Source: Linepithema humile
Lineage: Eukaryota > Arthropoda > Insecta > Hymenoptera > Formicidae
Direction of reading: 5' to 3'
Length of the DNA stretch: 64,000 nt
Assembly: GCF_040581485.1 (NCBI RefSeq)
Contig: NC_090132.1
Coordinates: 25,617,911-25,681,910 of the forward strand
Numbering within the stretch: position 1 is the stretch's first letter; each line of letters begins with the position of its first letter. The position numbers and the translations under genes were made by a program. Below are positions 51,361-61,285 of this stretch, piece after piece. The notes under the pieces are model-generated. The model had not been told where the DNA came from, made no database searches, and was given only the letters and a program-made list of their open reading frames with translations.

Positions 51361-52014
51361 CACGGACTAAGGAATAGAGGGACGGAGCACAAGCTGTACC
51401 GGGGAAGCACGTTTGCGGCGGGGGGGGGGGCCGCCATATTTGTTTAGTAATCACCACACATAGAACTCACTATTTGCGTATGTGTGAGAAATGAAAATCA
51501 GATCCTGCGCACAATAAACAAAATAAGAAATAGAAATAGAAATAATAATTAAATATTAGAAATAAAAAATTGGAATTATTTATTTTAAAAATAAAAAGAA
51601 TAGAAAAAATTAATGCATGAATTAAGAAATAAGAATTGGAACTAATTAATATATTTTATTCTCTTGTTAGATGTAAAATAATTTCTCTTTTTAATATTAA
51701 ATAATTATTGCTATTTCTAATATTTTGTCTACTGTATGCAGAGCTTCAGAGTAATAAAAGTTAAAGTATTTTATAAAATTTATAGTACAACAATAATAAA
51801 ACCGCCTAATCTCTTTACGCTTGTCACTCGTTATGTCTAGTGGCACCACTACACGAGTGTAACCATGTCACAGACACAGAATCTCTGTGTGAGAATCGCT
51901 ACATTAATATGGCGGAAAGCAGTCCCCCCCCCCCCCCCCCGCACGCTTGAATTACCATCCCCTCTCGCCTAAACTAAAACTTTAGACTCAGTCCCTCTAT
52001 TCCTTAGTCCGTGG
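51361..52014. mobile_element. MITE-like element 2 with CACGGACTAAGG ends
   Basis: The terminal repeats are CACGGACTAAGGAATAGAGG, then GAC, inverted at the right end. TCTAGGC lies on both sides (51354-51360 and 52015-52021). The left interior has a G-run and the right interior a long C-run (51925-51940). It is non-coding and abuts element 1 through a shared target sequence. Confidence 0.85.
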
Positions 52015-52663
52015 TCTAGGCCATCAGCGCGACACGTGTAGAAAAGAAAACGCGTTCGCAACAGCGACTCGGCACGCGTAAATACAGCAGCGGCATCGCG
52101 TATATACGCGGTGGCATACTAATTCCAGAGTCCTACGGTGGATAGAACTGATAATACTTTTTTGAAATCTCCGTGATAGGCATGGCACGAATACGAATAC
52201 GGTACACACACTGGTCTGTTACTAGAGTAAAAGAACCAGAACTCACTGAAAGTTCACTGAAAGAAACAAATCATCACAAGAAGAAAACGACACACAAAAT
52301 AATACATCGGTACACGGGATTTCTGCTTTCTCACTCTCCAGATCTAACTTTCTGCGAATTTTTCTATCATTGGGAGACTAAGGACTCTTGTATGGTGCCG
52401 GAATAACAGATTAGAAATAAGACACTTAAAAAATTTTTTATTAACATGTGAACTGTTTGCGAAACTTTAAACGCGTTTTTCTCGAAACAGTATTTTTTAA
52501 AATAGTTGCCATGATAACTCGTACAGTTTTAATCCGATCAACTTAAAAGGAGGATGTTAAAAATAGGTCGATTTTGGCCCATGGTGTGGAACCAAAACTA
52601 CAAATAGTTTCTTATATATTTTATACCGTAGAATCACGTGGTAAAGTCCATTTTCCTCTAGAC

Positions 52664-53547
52664 CAGTGCTCGGAATTAGTCTGAACATTTCAGCCGATTT
52701 CCGTGGTATACGCCTCTTTTCCTCTCCTTACCGCGCGCGCCGCAGCCGCTAGGGCCAGCGCCGCCGAGCGTTAGGAGCGGCACTATCTGATTAGGTTCTA
52801 TGAGTAGGTTCTTCTCCCTATTTATTAAAATTTAAAAAAATTTATTAAAATTTATTAAAAATAAATTTTTTTTTAAATTTCTTAAGTGGAAATATTTCAA
52901 TAGATTTCTACGTCACCCATGAGGTACTAATACTGACACGTTTTTCAAAAAGTGGTTTTTATCTACATTATTGCATCAATTGTTCATTCTCATAAAAAGC
53001 TAAGAAAATCTAATTAAGAAAATCTCTTTTACATATATATTTTTTTTTAAATTAAGAATTTATTTTTATCTTTAGTGGAATAGGTCTACGGGGGAAACCA
53101 TTTTAAAAAAAACGCGACAGCATTAGTATCTCATGGGTGACGTGGAAATCTATTGAAATATTTCCACTTAATAAATTTAAAAATAAAAAATTTATTTTTA
53201 ATAAATTTTAATACATTTTTTAAAATTTTAATAAATAGGGAAAAGAACCCACTCATAGGTCGGTATTCATAGTCCGTTCTTATATTTAAGATTGTTTTAA
53301 GCACGGACTTATATTCGCTCTCTTCGTCAGACACAATCTATGTGTGACGAAGAGAGCGAATATAAGTCCGTGCTTAAGACGATTTTAAATATAAGAACGG
53401 ACTATGAATACCGCCCATAATCAGATAGTGTCGCTCCTAACGCTCGGCGGCGCTGGCCCTAGCGGCTGCGGCGCGCGCGGTAAGGAGAGGAAAGGAGGCG
53501 TATACCACGGAAATCGGCTGAAATGTTCAGACTAATTCCGAGCACTG
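52664..53547. mobile_element. hAT-type foldback element with 8-bp target duplication
   Basis: An 884-bp element with exact 8-bp direct repeats CTCTAGAC on both sides (52656-52663 and 53548-53555). The terminal repeats begin CAGTGCTCGGAATTAGTC and extend into GC-rich arms (GCGCGCGCCGCAGCCGC), making almost the whole element a palindrome. The 8-bp duplication and the CAGTG tip are typical of hAT transposons. No transposase is encoded. Confidence 0.93.
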
Positions 53548-53853
53548 CTCTAGACAAAAGGGAAAGTACGGAAAAATTGAAAAAAAAAAACCATAAAAAT
53601 GCAATTTCCCGAATAAAAAACACATGTACTTATGGATGTACTTAAGTGAACACAAGTGTGTCCAAGCTTTTTTCTTGTGAGCATATGTTTTTCTTTGAGC
53701 CGTGATTTGTGTTCAATACACATAATGCAATATGTGAATGATGCGTACATTGCTGTATGATACGTACAAAAGCTATATATCTTTAATCCCGAATCCATGA
53801 CGCTCGTGATTTTTCCTCATTATCGAAGGATTCAAATCTACTTTTGTTAGTAG

Positions 53854-54290
53854 CAGTGCTGCCAGTCGGGCCGGGTTGCCCCTCCAGTCCCTTCCAAAAA
53901 CCAGGCTATGCCCAGTAACGTATTGTAAGCGTGCGGATCCCAGTAAATATAAATCTAAATTTTGATTTTTTTGATAACACAGATTGAAGACTAAATTTAT
54001 GAAGAATAAGATAGGATAAAAATAATTATTTAAAAAAAGGAATAGGATGAGAATAATTGTAAAAAAACATTCTTGTATAATTATAAAGAAATACTTTATT
54101 TGGCAGAAATTATTAAGAATAACAACATTTGTTGCAAGGGTAAGGAAAACTGCCAAAAACCTTACCAGTATCTGTCTGTTCACTGGGATTGTGCCAAAAC
54201 TGCACCCACAACACGTTACTGTGGTTACCATGGTTACCGTGCGCGCGGCCTAGCCGTTGGAGGGGCAACCCGGCCCGACTGGCAGCACTG
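53854..54290. mobile_element. hAT-type MITE with 8-bp target duplication
   Basis: A 437-bp element flanked by exact 8-bp repeats GTTAGTAG (53846-53853 and 54291-54298). The terminal repeats are CAGTGCTGCCAGTCGGGCCG, then GGTTGCCCCTCCA. The interior is AT-rich. The tip CAGTGCT is shared with the neighbouring element at 52664, although the rest differs. Confidence 0.93.
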
Positions 54291-54775
54291 GTTAGTAGAA
54301 AAAAATAAATCGTTCAATAGTATTTGTCTATTATATTTACGATACTATTTAATATCATTGAGTGTATCTCTCCTAAACTGATGATGTGCAAAAACCGCTC
54401 AGGCAACCTCCCTGTGATGCACATCGGGTAACGCTAATGCCGACGGTGAAGAAACATTTGATTAGAAAATCAAATACTTTTATTAGAACACACACACGCG
54501 CGCGCGCACGCACAAAAAAAGCTGTAGACGCATGTGTTCATTCAAGTATATCCATAAGTACATGTGTTTTTTATACAGGAAATTGCATTTTTTATAGTCT
54601 TTTTTTCAATTTTTCCGTACTTTCCCTTTTGTCTAGAGGAAAACGGACTTTATCACATGATTCTACGGTATAAAATCTATAAGAAACTATTTGTAGTTTT
54701 GGTTCCGCACCATGGGCCAAAATCGACCTATTTTTAACATCCTCCTTTAAGAAGATGTTCATAACACTTTCCTTT

Positions 54776-54900
54776 CTTGGCTGAACTACAATCAAATAAA
54801 AATTCCAACATTTCGCGTAAGAAAGAATCTCGGAAAAAAGATAAAAAATCGAATTTTTTTGCAAAAATCAATTTTTTAACTTGGTTGTAGTTCAGCCAAG
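54776..54900. repeat. Inverted repeat TTGTAGTTCAGCCAAG
   Basis: CTTGGCTGAACTACAA at 54776-54791 is exactly inverted at 54885-54900, with an AT-rich spacer. It could be the tips of a very small element. Confidence 0.75.
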
Positions 54901-55411
54901 AATTACAAGTGTAGATTAAGAAGATTAAGAATCTTTTTGAATTTTTTGTTTGAGATAATTTTTGTGCCATAAATCGTGGCAACAGTGAGCCGATGTTTTT
55001 TTGACACGTCCATATGGACACGCCCATAACTTTTACAAGACTTTTTTTTAATATTTATAAAAATTTATGAAGGTCATGCAAATATAGAAGAATAAATGTA
55101 CCAAGTTGCAAATTTATAGCATTTATACTTTTTCCAAAAAAAAATTCCTAAAAAAGGCATCTAAAACAATACCGAAAGCGAAAACACCCCCTTAATTGAT
55201 AAGTTCATACGTAATCTTTGCCTACTTAAATTTTTGCACAAATTACTATTACTTTATTGGTATGTTGTCCATCATGTAGCTTTTGACATTCATAGACCTG
55301 TACTGACTCAAGATTACTTCTCAGACCACGAGTTCCTATTGCAAAATTGTTGTATTTCAACCTCTCCATAAGCTCCCTCAGTTTGTGCACAACCTTTTGA
55401 ATCACCCTGTA
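54901..55411. other. Unassigned DNA ending in an older mariner-type tip
   Basis: No gene. The right end (AACCTTTTGAATCACCCTGT at 55391-55410) resembles the tip of the palindromic element at 60765-61145, so a truncated relative of that family probably occupies the right part of this interval. Confidence 0.45.
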
Positions 55412-56482
55412 TACGTAGGTTGCTTTAAAAGTTTTGCGGTTCGGCTATTTCAAGCGATTGTTTGGTGATAAAGCTTCATCCTTGATAACCGTTGAACGGT
55501 AGTACAATAAATTCCGGCATGGACGTGTTTCGCTCAAGAACGAGCATCATAAAGGACGGCTTGCCACTGCAGTCACTCCAGAAAAAACATCGACGCCGTG
55601 AGCATCATGATAGAGATAAATAACCGCTGCACATACAGGACCATTCAGGCATCCTTGGGTATAGGTATGACTCAAATCAGAACCATCCTGCATGATCATC
55701 TTGCCGTCAGGAAGCTTTGCGCTCGGTGGATACCACACAATTTGACGCAAGCTCAAAAGAAAGCGCGTGTGGATTGGTGCAAGAAAATGCTTAAAAAATT
55801 CGACCGAGGTCAGGCAAAATCAGTGTACGACATCGTAACAGGTGACGAAAGTTGGATTTATTGTTACGAGTCAGAAAGCAAGCGACAATCGGCTCAATGG
55901 GTCTTCAAAGATGAGGAGAAACCCACGAAAGTGAAACGCGGACGAAACTCTGGCAAGAAAATAGTGGCTGCTTTCTTCGAACGTACAGATCATGTTGTTA
56001 CTGTTCCACTAGAGGATCGTCGTACAGTCAATGCTGAATGGTACACCATTTGTCTGCCAATTGTGTTCAAAAAAGTGCGCGAGAAACGACCAAGAGGACG
56101 AATTATTTTGCATCAAGACAATGCACCATCACACAACGCATCTCAAACATCAGAGTTTTTGCCCGTTTCAGGGTGAAATTGATAACTCATCCGCCTTATA
56201 GTCTCGACTTGGCCCCTTGCGACTTCTTTTTATTCCCATATATCAAAAGTAAAATGCGTAGATTTACATTTAACAGCCCGGAAGCGGCGGTGGAAGCCTA
56301 CGAAAACCTTGTTTTTGAGATGACTGCAGAACAATGGGCCCAATGTTTTCAGGACTGGTTCCACCGAATGCAGAAGTGTATAAATCATGAAGGCGAATAT
56401 TTCGAAAAACAATAGAAAAGATTTAGTTAAAATAATTGATGTTTTCTTTGTCATCCGCAAAACTTTTAAAGCAATCTACGTA
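55412..56482 (+). mobile_element. Mariner element, internally shortened
   Basis: Inverted repeats of about 29 bp (TACGTAGGTTGCTTTAAAAG, then TTTTGCGG) are bounded by TA (55410-55411 and 56483-56484). At 1071 bp it is shorter than the roughly 1.3 kb of complete mariners, which fits loss of the transposase N-terminal DNA-binding region. It inserted at the TA of an older mariner-type tip. Confidence 0.9.
55541..56415 (+). pseudogene. Mariner transposase (DD34D), N-terminally deleted and frameshifted
   Basis: The main open stretch is 55598-56176. It holds IQASLGIGMTQIRTIL, the first catalytic Asp in TGDESWIYCYE, and the second in LHQDNAPSH. The reading frame then shifts at about 56150-56180, and the third Asp motif PPYSLDLAPCDFFLFP and the C-terminus (to 56415) continue in another frame. 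Upstream, an extra A in an A-run near 55585 separates TAVTPE from the following residues. The first paired helix-turn-helix domain is absent. The family is a DDE transposase of the mariner type; this copy is inactive. Confidence 0.93.
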
Positions 56483-56517
56483 TATACATATATATAATTC
56501 TGAATGTCTCAAAATAA

Positions 56518-56640
56518 CAACGCTCGTGAGCGGATAGAGCATAGTAAACCGAACTGAAAACTTTTTACTCTTTTGCAATATTGCAATAATTACGGAAAAA
56601 TTAATTAAAAAGAATTACCAAAAGAGCGTGCGTTTCGCGC
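56518..56640. mobile_element. Half element of the 62694 MITE family
   Basis: It contains AACGCTCGTGAGCGGATAGA and the TTTTGCAAT...CAATAATTA block in the same order as the left arm of 62694-63164. The other arm is missing. Confidence 0.65.
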
Positions 56641-56647
56641 GACTATA

Positions 56648-56969
56648 CACTGAAAAAACTAATTGGTAATAATTATCAAATACATTTAGTTGTGAATTTT
56701 AATAAAATATTTGATAATTAGTACCATATTTGATAATACTTATGAAATATTTTATTTTTTGCTATCAAAATTTGATTACAGTTATCAAAGTTTTGTTGGA
56801 GAAACTAAATTTGTAATTAAGTGAATTAAATTTAGATTCTCTAAAATAAATATTTTATTCACTCAATTAATTCTTTTTGTTACCAAGCATTTACTTAACA
56901 CTATTTACCCAAATCATTTAGTAATTGTTATTAAATCCTAGTATCTACTACTAAATCCTTTTTTCAGTG
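56648..56969. mobile_element. MITE with CACTGAAAAAA ends
   Basis: Inverted tips TACACTGAAAAAA and TTTTTTCAGTGTA are bounded by TA (56646-56647, 56970-56971). The interior repeats ATTTGATAATTA-type sequence. Its right half recurs inverted at 58443-58612. Confidence 0.85.
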
Positions 56970-57630
56970 TAGGAAGTGCGTACGTGCTAGGCAACAACGG
57001 CGAATATTGCATAAAAAGTTTGATGAGCAAAAACAAAAGTAACACGCGAGGGCAATCAAGCTTTACTTTTCATGCCGTGTGACACACACTGCAAGCACGC
57101 TTAACACACACCTAGAGCATACATTTCATAGTCGAGCCACGTTTAATAATTATAATAAATATAACTAATATTATAACTATAATTAACTAATATTTTTAAA
57201 AATTAACTTTGTTAATATTAATAACAAAAAAACATGAAAACAACAATTAGGACTTATGTACCTTGTATTGCGTTAAAAAAATAACATCTAATTATTTCTT
57301 CTTATTATTTCTCCATTGTTTAATCATTTTTATCTCTTCATTAATTAATCGAATAATATCTTTTTATATGAACTAATGAATTTCTAGAGTCGATAAAACA
57401 ACCTGCTAGGAAAGGAAGAGTGGTGGGGAAGAGAATTTCCAGTCCACTTGACTATATCTTGGTAAGACTCGACATACTATTTCAGTATTGCTTTAGAGCG
57501 CGGAGGAGAAAGGTTACTTTCAGAATTAAGAGACATCAATTTCTTCAATTCGTCCAAGTTACAATGCATTATTACTAATATTGTGAATCTTTTTAGAGTC
57601 ATTTTCGATAGAAATACATAGTTCAGAAAG

Positions 57631-57655
57631 ATGAAAACGAAACATATCGATAAAG
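57631..57655 (+). CDS. Possible first exon of a second DUF2236-family gene
   Basis: ATG AAA ACG AAA CAT ATC GAT AAA G followed by a GTGAGT donor encodes MKTKHIDK and ends in phase 1. Exon 1 of the DUF2236 gene at 42854 encodes MRSTKHIDD, also ends in phase 1, and is followed by GTAAGT. Shared TKHID, position of the ATG and phase suggest a tandem paralogue. I could not find a second exon between here and 64000. The rest may be past the window, or this may be a relic. The exon is short, so chance similarity is possible. Confidence 0.4.
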
Positions 57656-58147
57656 GTGAGTCACCAAAAGCCTAGTTTATATTATACATGTATATCTTAT
57701 TCGTATTAAATTCATATTTATACCATATTTGTATTATATATCGTTTATAACGACAGAATAAGCTATATAGTACAAATTTCGTACAAGGATAGTTCTTGAT
57801 ACGCGTATCAAACGATCGGTGTAAATTAAACTAAAGTTTTATATCGAACTTTTATATCAAAAAAAGCACATATTGTGAAAATTTGTGATTAATACATTAA
57901 AACGCTGATGTAAATCTTAGAAAAAGTAAATTTTATATAAAAAAAGATAAAAAGATACTTTATAAACTTTCATAATTTTAAATAATTTGAACTAGATGAA
58001 TTGTGTACAAAGAGTGAATAGATGTATGTATATTATATCAGTTGGCACACGAAGAAAAATAATTTGATAAAATTAGTGAGTAAAGGTTCGTGTACAAAAT
58101 AATTCAAAGTAAAACAATGGGAATTTAGAGCCAAAGCAAGAGGTTGG

Positions 58148-58442
58148 TAGCTTATTATTCTTTATCTCGTTACTAATCTAAGGTGATTACAAAGCTGATT
58201 GCAGTAAACGTTTCGGTTACGTTATGACCATTTTCAATACAAAATACAATTGTCCATAACACGTCAAACGAACAACAACTTTCCATACTCTTTTCCATAC
58301 AAAAATTACACAATCTCTAAGTAATTGACTCAAATTTAATTATCTGGACTTTATACTGAAGATGGTCATAACGTGACCGAAATTTACTGTAATCAGCTTT
58401 GTAATCACCTTGGATTGTTAACAAGATAAAAAATAATAAGCT
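58148..58442. mobile_element. Foldback element with CTGAAGA...GAAA motif
   Basis: The arms GTAGCTTATTATT..TTATCT and CTAAGGTGATTACAAAGCTG are mirrored at about 58385-58442. The plus-strand motif at 58356-58382 has CTGAAGA, a perfect 5-bp stem GGTCA/TGACC with loop TAACG, and GAAA. The left arm has a diverged inverted copy near 58207-58236. Confidence 0.8.
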
Positions 58443-58612
58443 ACACTAAAAAAAGGATTTAGTAATAGATACTAAGATTTAATAACACATACTAAATGAT
58501 TTGGGTGAATAGTGCTAAGTAAATGCTTGGTTAATAATTACAAAAAGAATTAATTTAGTAAATAAAATATTTATTTCAGAAAAACTAAATTTAATTCACT
58601 CAATTACAAAGG
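58443..58612. repeat. Inverted partial copy of the 56648 MITE
   Basis: It starts TACACTAAAAAAAGGATTTA and follows the right half of 56648-56969 in reverse orientation until about 58612, where homology ends. It directly abuts the foldback at 58148-58442. Confidence 0.8.
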
Positions 58613-58987
58613 ACCCCGCACTAATCGTATGAAAAAAGTGGTTTCAGTCGAATTGACTGAAACTATTATATTTTGTAGCTTATAAGGTGCTGATCAAAAG
58701 TCTTCACCAAAAAGTGTCAAAAAATGGACAGTTTTTTTTCTAGCGTCATTAGAAAGGTGCTATTTTAAGTCTAACCGAATCTTTATCTACAGTACACAGA
58801 TTGCTTTTTTAACTGTATAGGCATTTATATATGATCATACGTGTGTCCATTATTGAATAGATTCATGGCTCAGTGTATGTATGTAGTGCGGGAGGGGGGA
58901 AGAGGTGTAATATGGGTGTGTATTGGTATGAGTTTATTTGTATCGATAGTTATTCTATTAGTATGTCTGACATTATTACGTTCAAAA

Positions 58988-59083
58988 AATGTGTGTGCGT
59001 GCGTGCGTGCGTGAGAGAAAGAGAGAGAGAGAGATAAAGATGAAAAATAGTTAACGCATGCACGCACGCACGCACGCACACAT
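58988..59083. repeat. Inverted pair of GTGC microsatellites
   Basis: AAAAATGTGTGTGCGTGCGT on the left is mirrored by a CGCACGCACGCACACATTTT block on the right, around a GA-rich centre. The gag reading frame runs into this tract and its second zinc knuckle is lost there. Confidence 0.8.
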
Positions 59084-60207
59084 TTTTCTCCGCATTTAAA
59101 ACATTTAGTGCCTTGATCTTTCAACGGACAATTAGCGCTAATATAATCGCGCGCACCGCAGTTAAAACATCGTTTTACATCGGTCACTGTTTTCCTTCTC
59201 TCACTGCCGTTGGTGTTGTCATTTTTTCTCTCGCTCTGACTCGTCCTGCCGTCTCGCTCGCTCGACGTCTGTCCACTGCCCCGTCTATCCGGCCGATTCA
59301 AACTCGTGTGATAATCTCGTAATAATATTGTCTCGAATGCTTCCAACAGAGATTCTACTTCGCCAAACCGTTGCAAACGCGCCTGGTTACATAATGCAAC
59401 CTCGGGAATACCCTTTATAATATAATCTATTATATCGTCACTTTCAATCGGCACACGATTGCCCATGATCACTTTTTCGTGCACATACTCGCAAAACGTC
59501 TCGTCTTTTCTCCAACCACGCACCTCGAATGTCCTTCGAATCATCATCCTATTCTGTCGCTGACCGAACATCGCCCTTAGTTTCTCGATTAAAATATCGA
59601 AACTCGTATTGATGAGCTCGGATTTCAAATGTAACCATTCAAGAGCCTTTCCTTTCAGTCTCATCCCGACTAAAATTTTCGCTTGATCGTCCTCCAATCG
59701 ATAAGTCATCTTTAAAAATTTCGCCATTCTTTCTTACGTATCGAAATTGCTAGGGCTACCATCAAAATTCGCTAATAGATCCTCAACCGTCGTTAAATTT
59801 ATTCGCGAATGCGGCGGTATTATCGCGCCATTGTCGTTGCCGTTGCCCACAAGTGTCTCTCTCCGACACGCACGATTCGCTTGATTCCCTCGCAATAAAG
59901 CGATTTCGCGGCGAGCAAGTTCCAATTCGCGTTCGGCAATTTCTCTTTCGCGCCTGCAGATCTCTAATTCTCGTCGATTTATACGATCTTCGCGACAGAC
60001 GTCTCCACCAGCACAATCGTCATCGCGATCATCATCATCGTCATTTTCTCGCATCCACTCGCCCGATGGATCCGCTTCGATTAAACAAGCGATAAACTCC
60101 ATTTTTGCTCCTGTGGCCGACAATCCACGAGCCTTCAAAAGTTTTTTCAGTTGTAGCACACTGAAAACGTTGGACCTTGACATGGCTATATTCGTCGCGG
60201 GACACAT
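59083..60207 (-). pseudogene. LTR-retroelement gag with N-terminal SAP-like motif
   Basis: One minus-strand frame runs from ATG at 60207, with a single in-frame TAA at 59734-59736, to about 59083 (about 375 codons). It has a SAP-like segment (VLQLKKLLKARGLSATGAK, residues 17-35), an acidic stretch, a coiled-coil of RRELEICRREREIAEREL type and a capsid-like region (ILVGMRLKGKALEWLHLKSE). The first zinc knuckle CFNCGARDYISANC has Tyr where His is expected. A second, CFKCGEK, is cut off by a microsatellite. Gag packages the element RNA. The domain order suggests a Ty3/gypsy-type retrotransposon. No protease or reverse transcriptase follows, so this is a remnant. Confidence 0.8.
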
Positions 60208-60439
60208 TTCGTCGCTAATTTAACGTTAATACGTGTGTGCGGCCGCCGCGTGCTCGTCACACGCACACAATCCCGTCTTCCCGCTAGTACAAGCAGAGTC
60301 TCGTTTAAACGCTCCTGCACTTCGCGACTTCTTCACAACTTCGATAAAACGTCTCGTGCTCCACATACGCACATGACTCACACACGGCAAAACTGTCTTT
60401 CGTCTTCTTTTATTAGTGAGAACAACTGCTTTCACTCCG

Positions 60440-60457
60440 ATCCCGGCTGAGCCCCCA
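60440..60457 (-). other. Primer binding site resembling tRNA-Pro type
   Basis: On the minus strand the 18 bases read TGGGGGCTCAGCCGGGAT, two differences from the standard proline-tRNA primer site used by many retroelements. It lies about 230 nt upstream of the gag ATG and directly follows a candidate LTR end (...TTCCTACA, 60462-60469), which is the expected order. Confidence 0.65.
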
Positions 60458-60461
60458 AAAT

Positions 60462-60764
60462 ATGTAGGAATCTTGGTTTGGTTATTAATTAATTTATTTT
60501 ATTTAAAACCAGTAGATTTATTGAAGTAAAGTAAATTAAAAGATACGGAAGATTACGGTTGTTCTCTCGTCAACGGTCGCGGACGTTCTCCCTAAAACGT
60601 GATCGTCATCGTATAAATTATTAATGTAATGCATATAATGTAATGTATAAATTATTAATATAAAAGAGTCTTACGCATCATTAAAACTATATACACATAA
60701 AAAAACATTTAAAAACCGCAACGTTATAATATAAAAATTTCATTTGGATGAAGTAATATATATA
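60462..60764 (-). repeat. Candidate 5' LTR or LTR remnant
   Basis: In the minus orientation this region ends ...CCTACA just before the primer binding site and contains AATAAA hexamers. Its outer boundary is not found: it may run to the next element at 60765, and no second LTR is visible in the window. Confidence 0.4.
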
Positions 60765-61145
60765 CAGAGTGATTCAAAATAACCTGATGTCCTTGCAATA
60801 CCATATTCTTGAGCGAATTCTTAGACGATTTTTCCTTTTACAAAATTTTGTCCGAAGCTTAGTTTTCGAGTTATAATTGAAAATAGTTTTCTACTTACGA
60901 GTCCGATACAACGGACAGACAGGGACGGTGTAATGTGTCATGAGACAATAGTAAACACTTGACAGTCTCATTATACGTTGCGCGTCCCTGCCTGCCCGTT
61001 GTACCGAACTCGTAAGTTGCTATTTATTTTTAATTATAACTTGAAAACTAAGCTTCGGACAAAATTTTGTAAAAGGAAAAATCGTCTCAGAATTCGCTCA
61101 AGAATATGGCATTGCAAGGACATCAGGTTATTTTGAATCACCCTG
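60765..61145. mobile_element. Palindromic mariner-type MITE
   Basis: Arms of about 130 bp start CAGAGTGATTCAAAATAACC and are mirrored by GGTTATTTTGAATCACCCTG, with TA on both sides. The inner arm contains AATTTTGTCCGAAGCTTAG. A smaller inverted block (GTCCGATACAACGGACAG and partner) lies near the centre. There is no ORF. Confidence 0.9.
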
Positions 61146-61285
61146 TATATTCACAGCAGTGAGTCCGAGATGTGGAATAGTAAAAAATTTATTCCAGTAG
61201 TTAAACCAATAAATTAGTGTGAAATATAGTAAAACTCTTATATTCAATTATAAAAGAAATGTCAAACTTGGGCCTTAATAATAAA

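Larger units (their letters stand above)
52551..54752. mobile_element. Foldback element carrying two nested hAT-type insertions
   Basis: The outer arms begin at TTAAAAGGAGGATGTTAAAA (52551 onward) and end at the inverse near 54752. Sequence blocks 52551-52663 plus 53548-53680 on the left match 54510-54752 on the right in reverse order. The arms are interrupted at 52664-53547, and the middle at 53854-54290, by two other elements with exact target duplications. No ORF of recognisable function is present. Confidence 0.85.

Noticed and set aside
59113..60095. Plus-strand ORFs across the gag region
   Set aside because: They are antisense to the gag frame, which has recognisable zinc-knuckle and SAP-like motifs.
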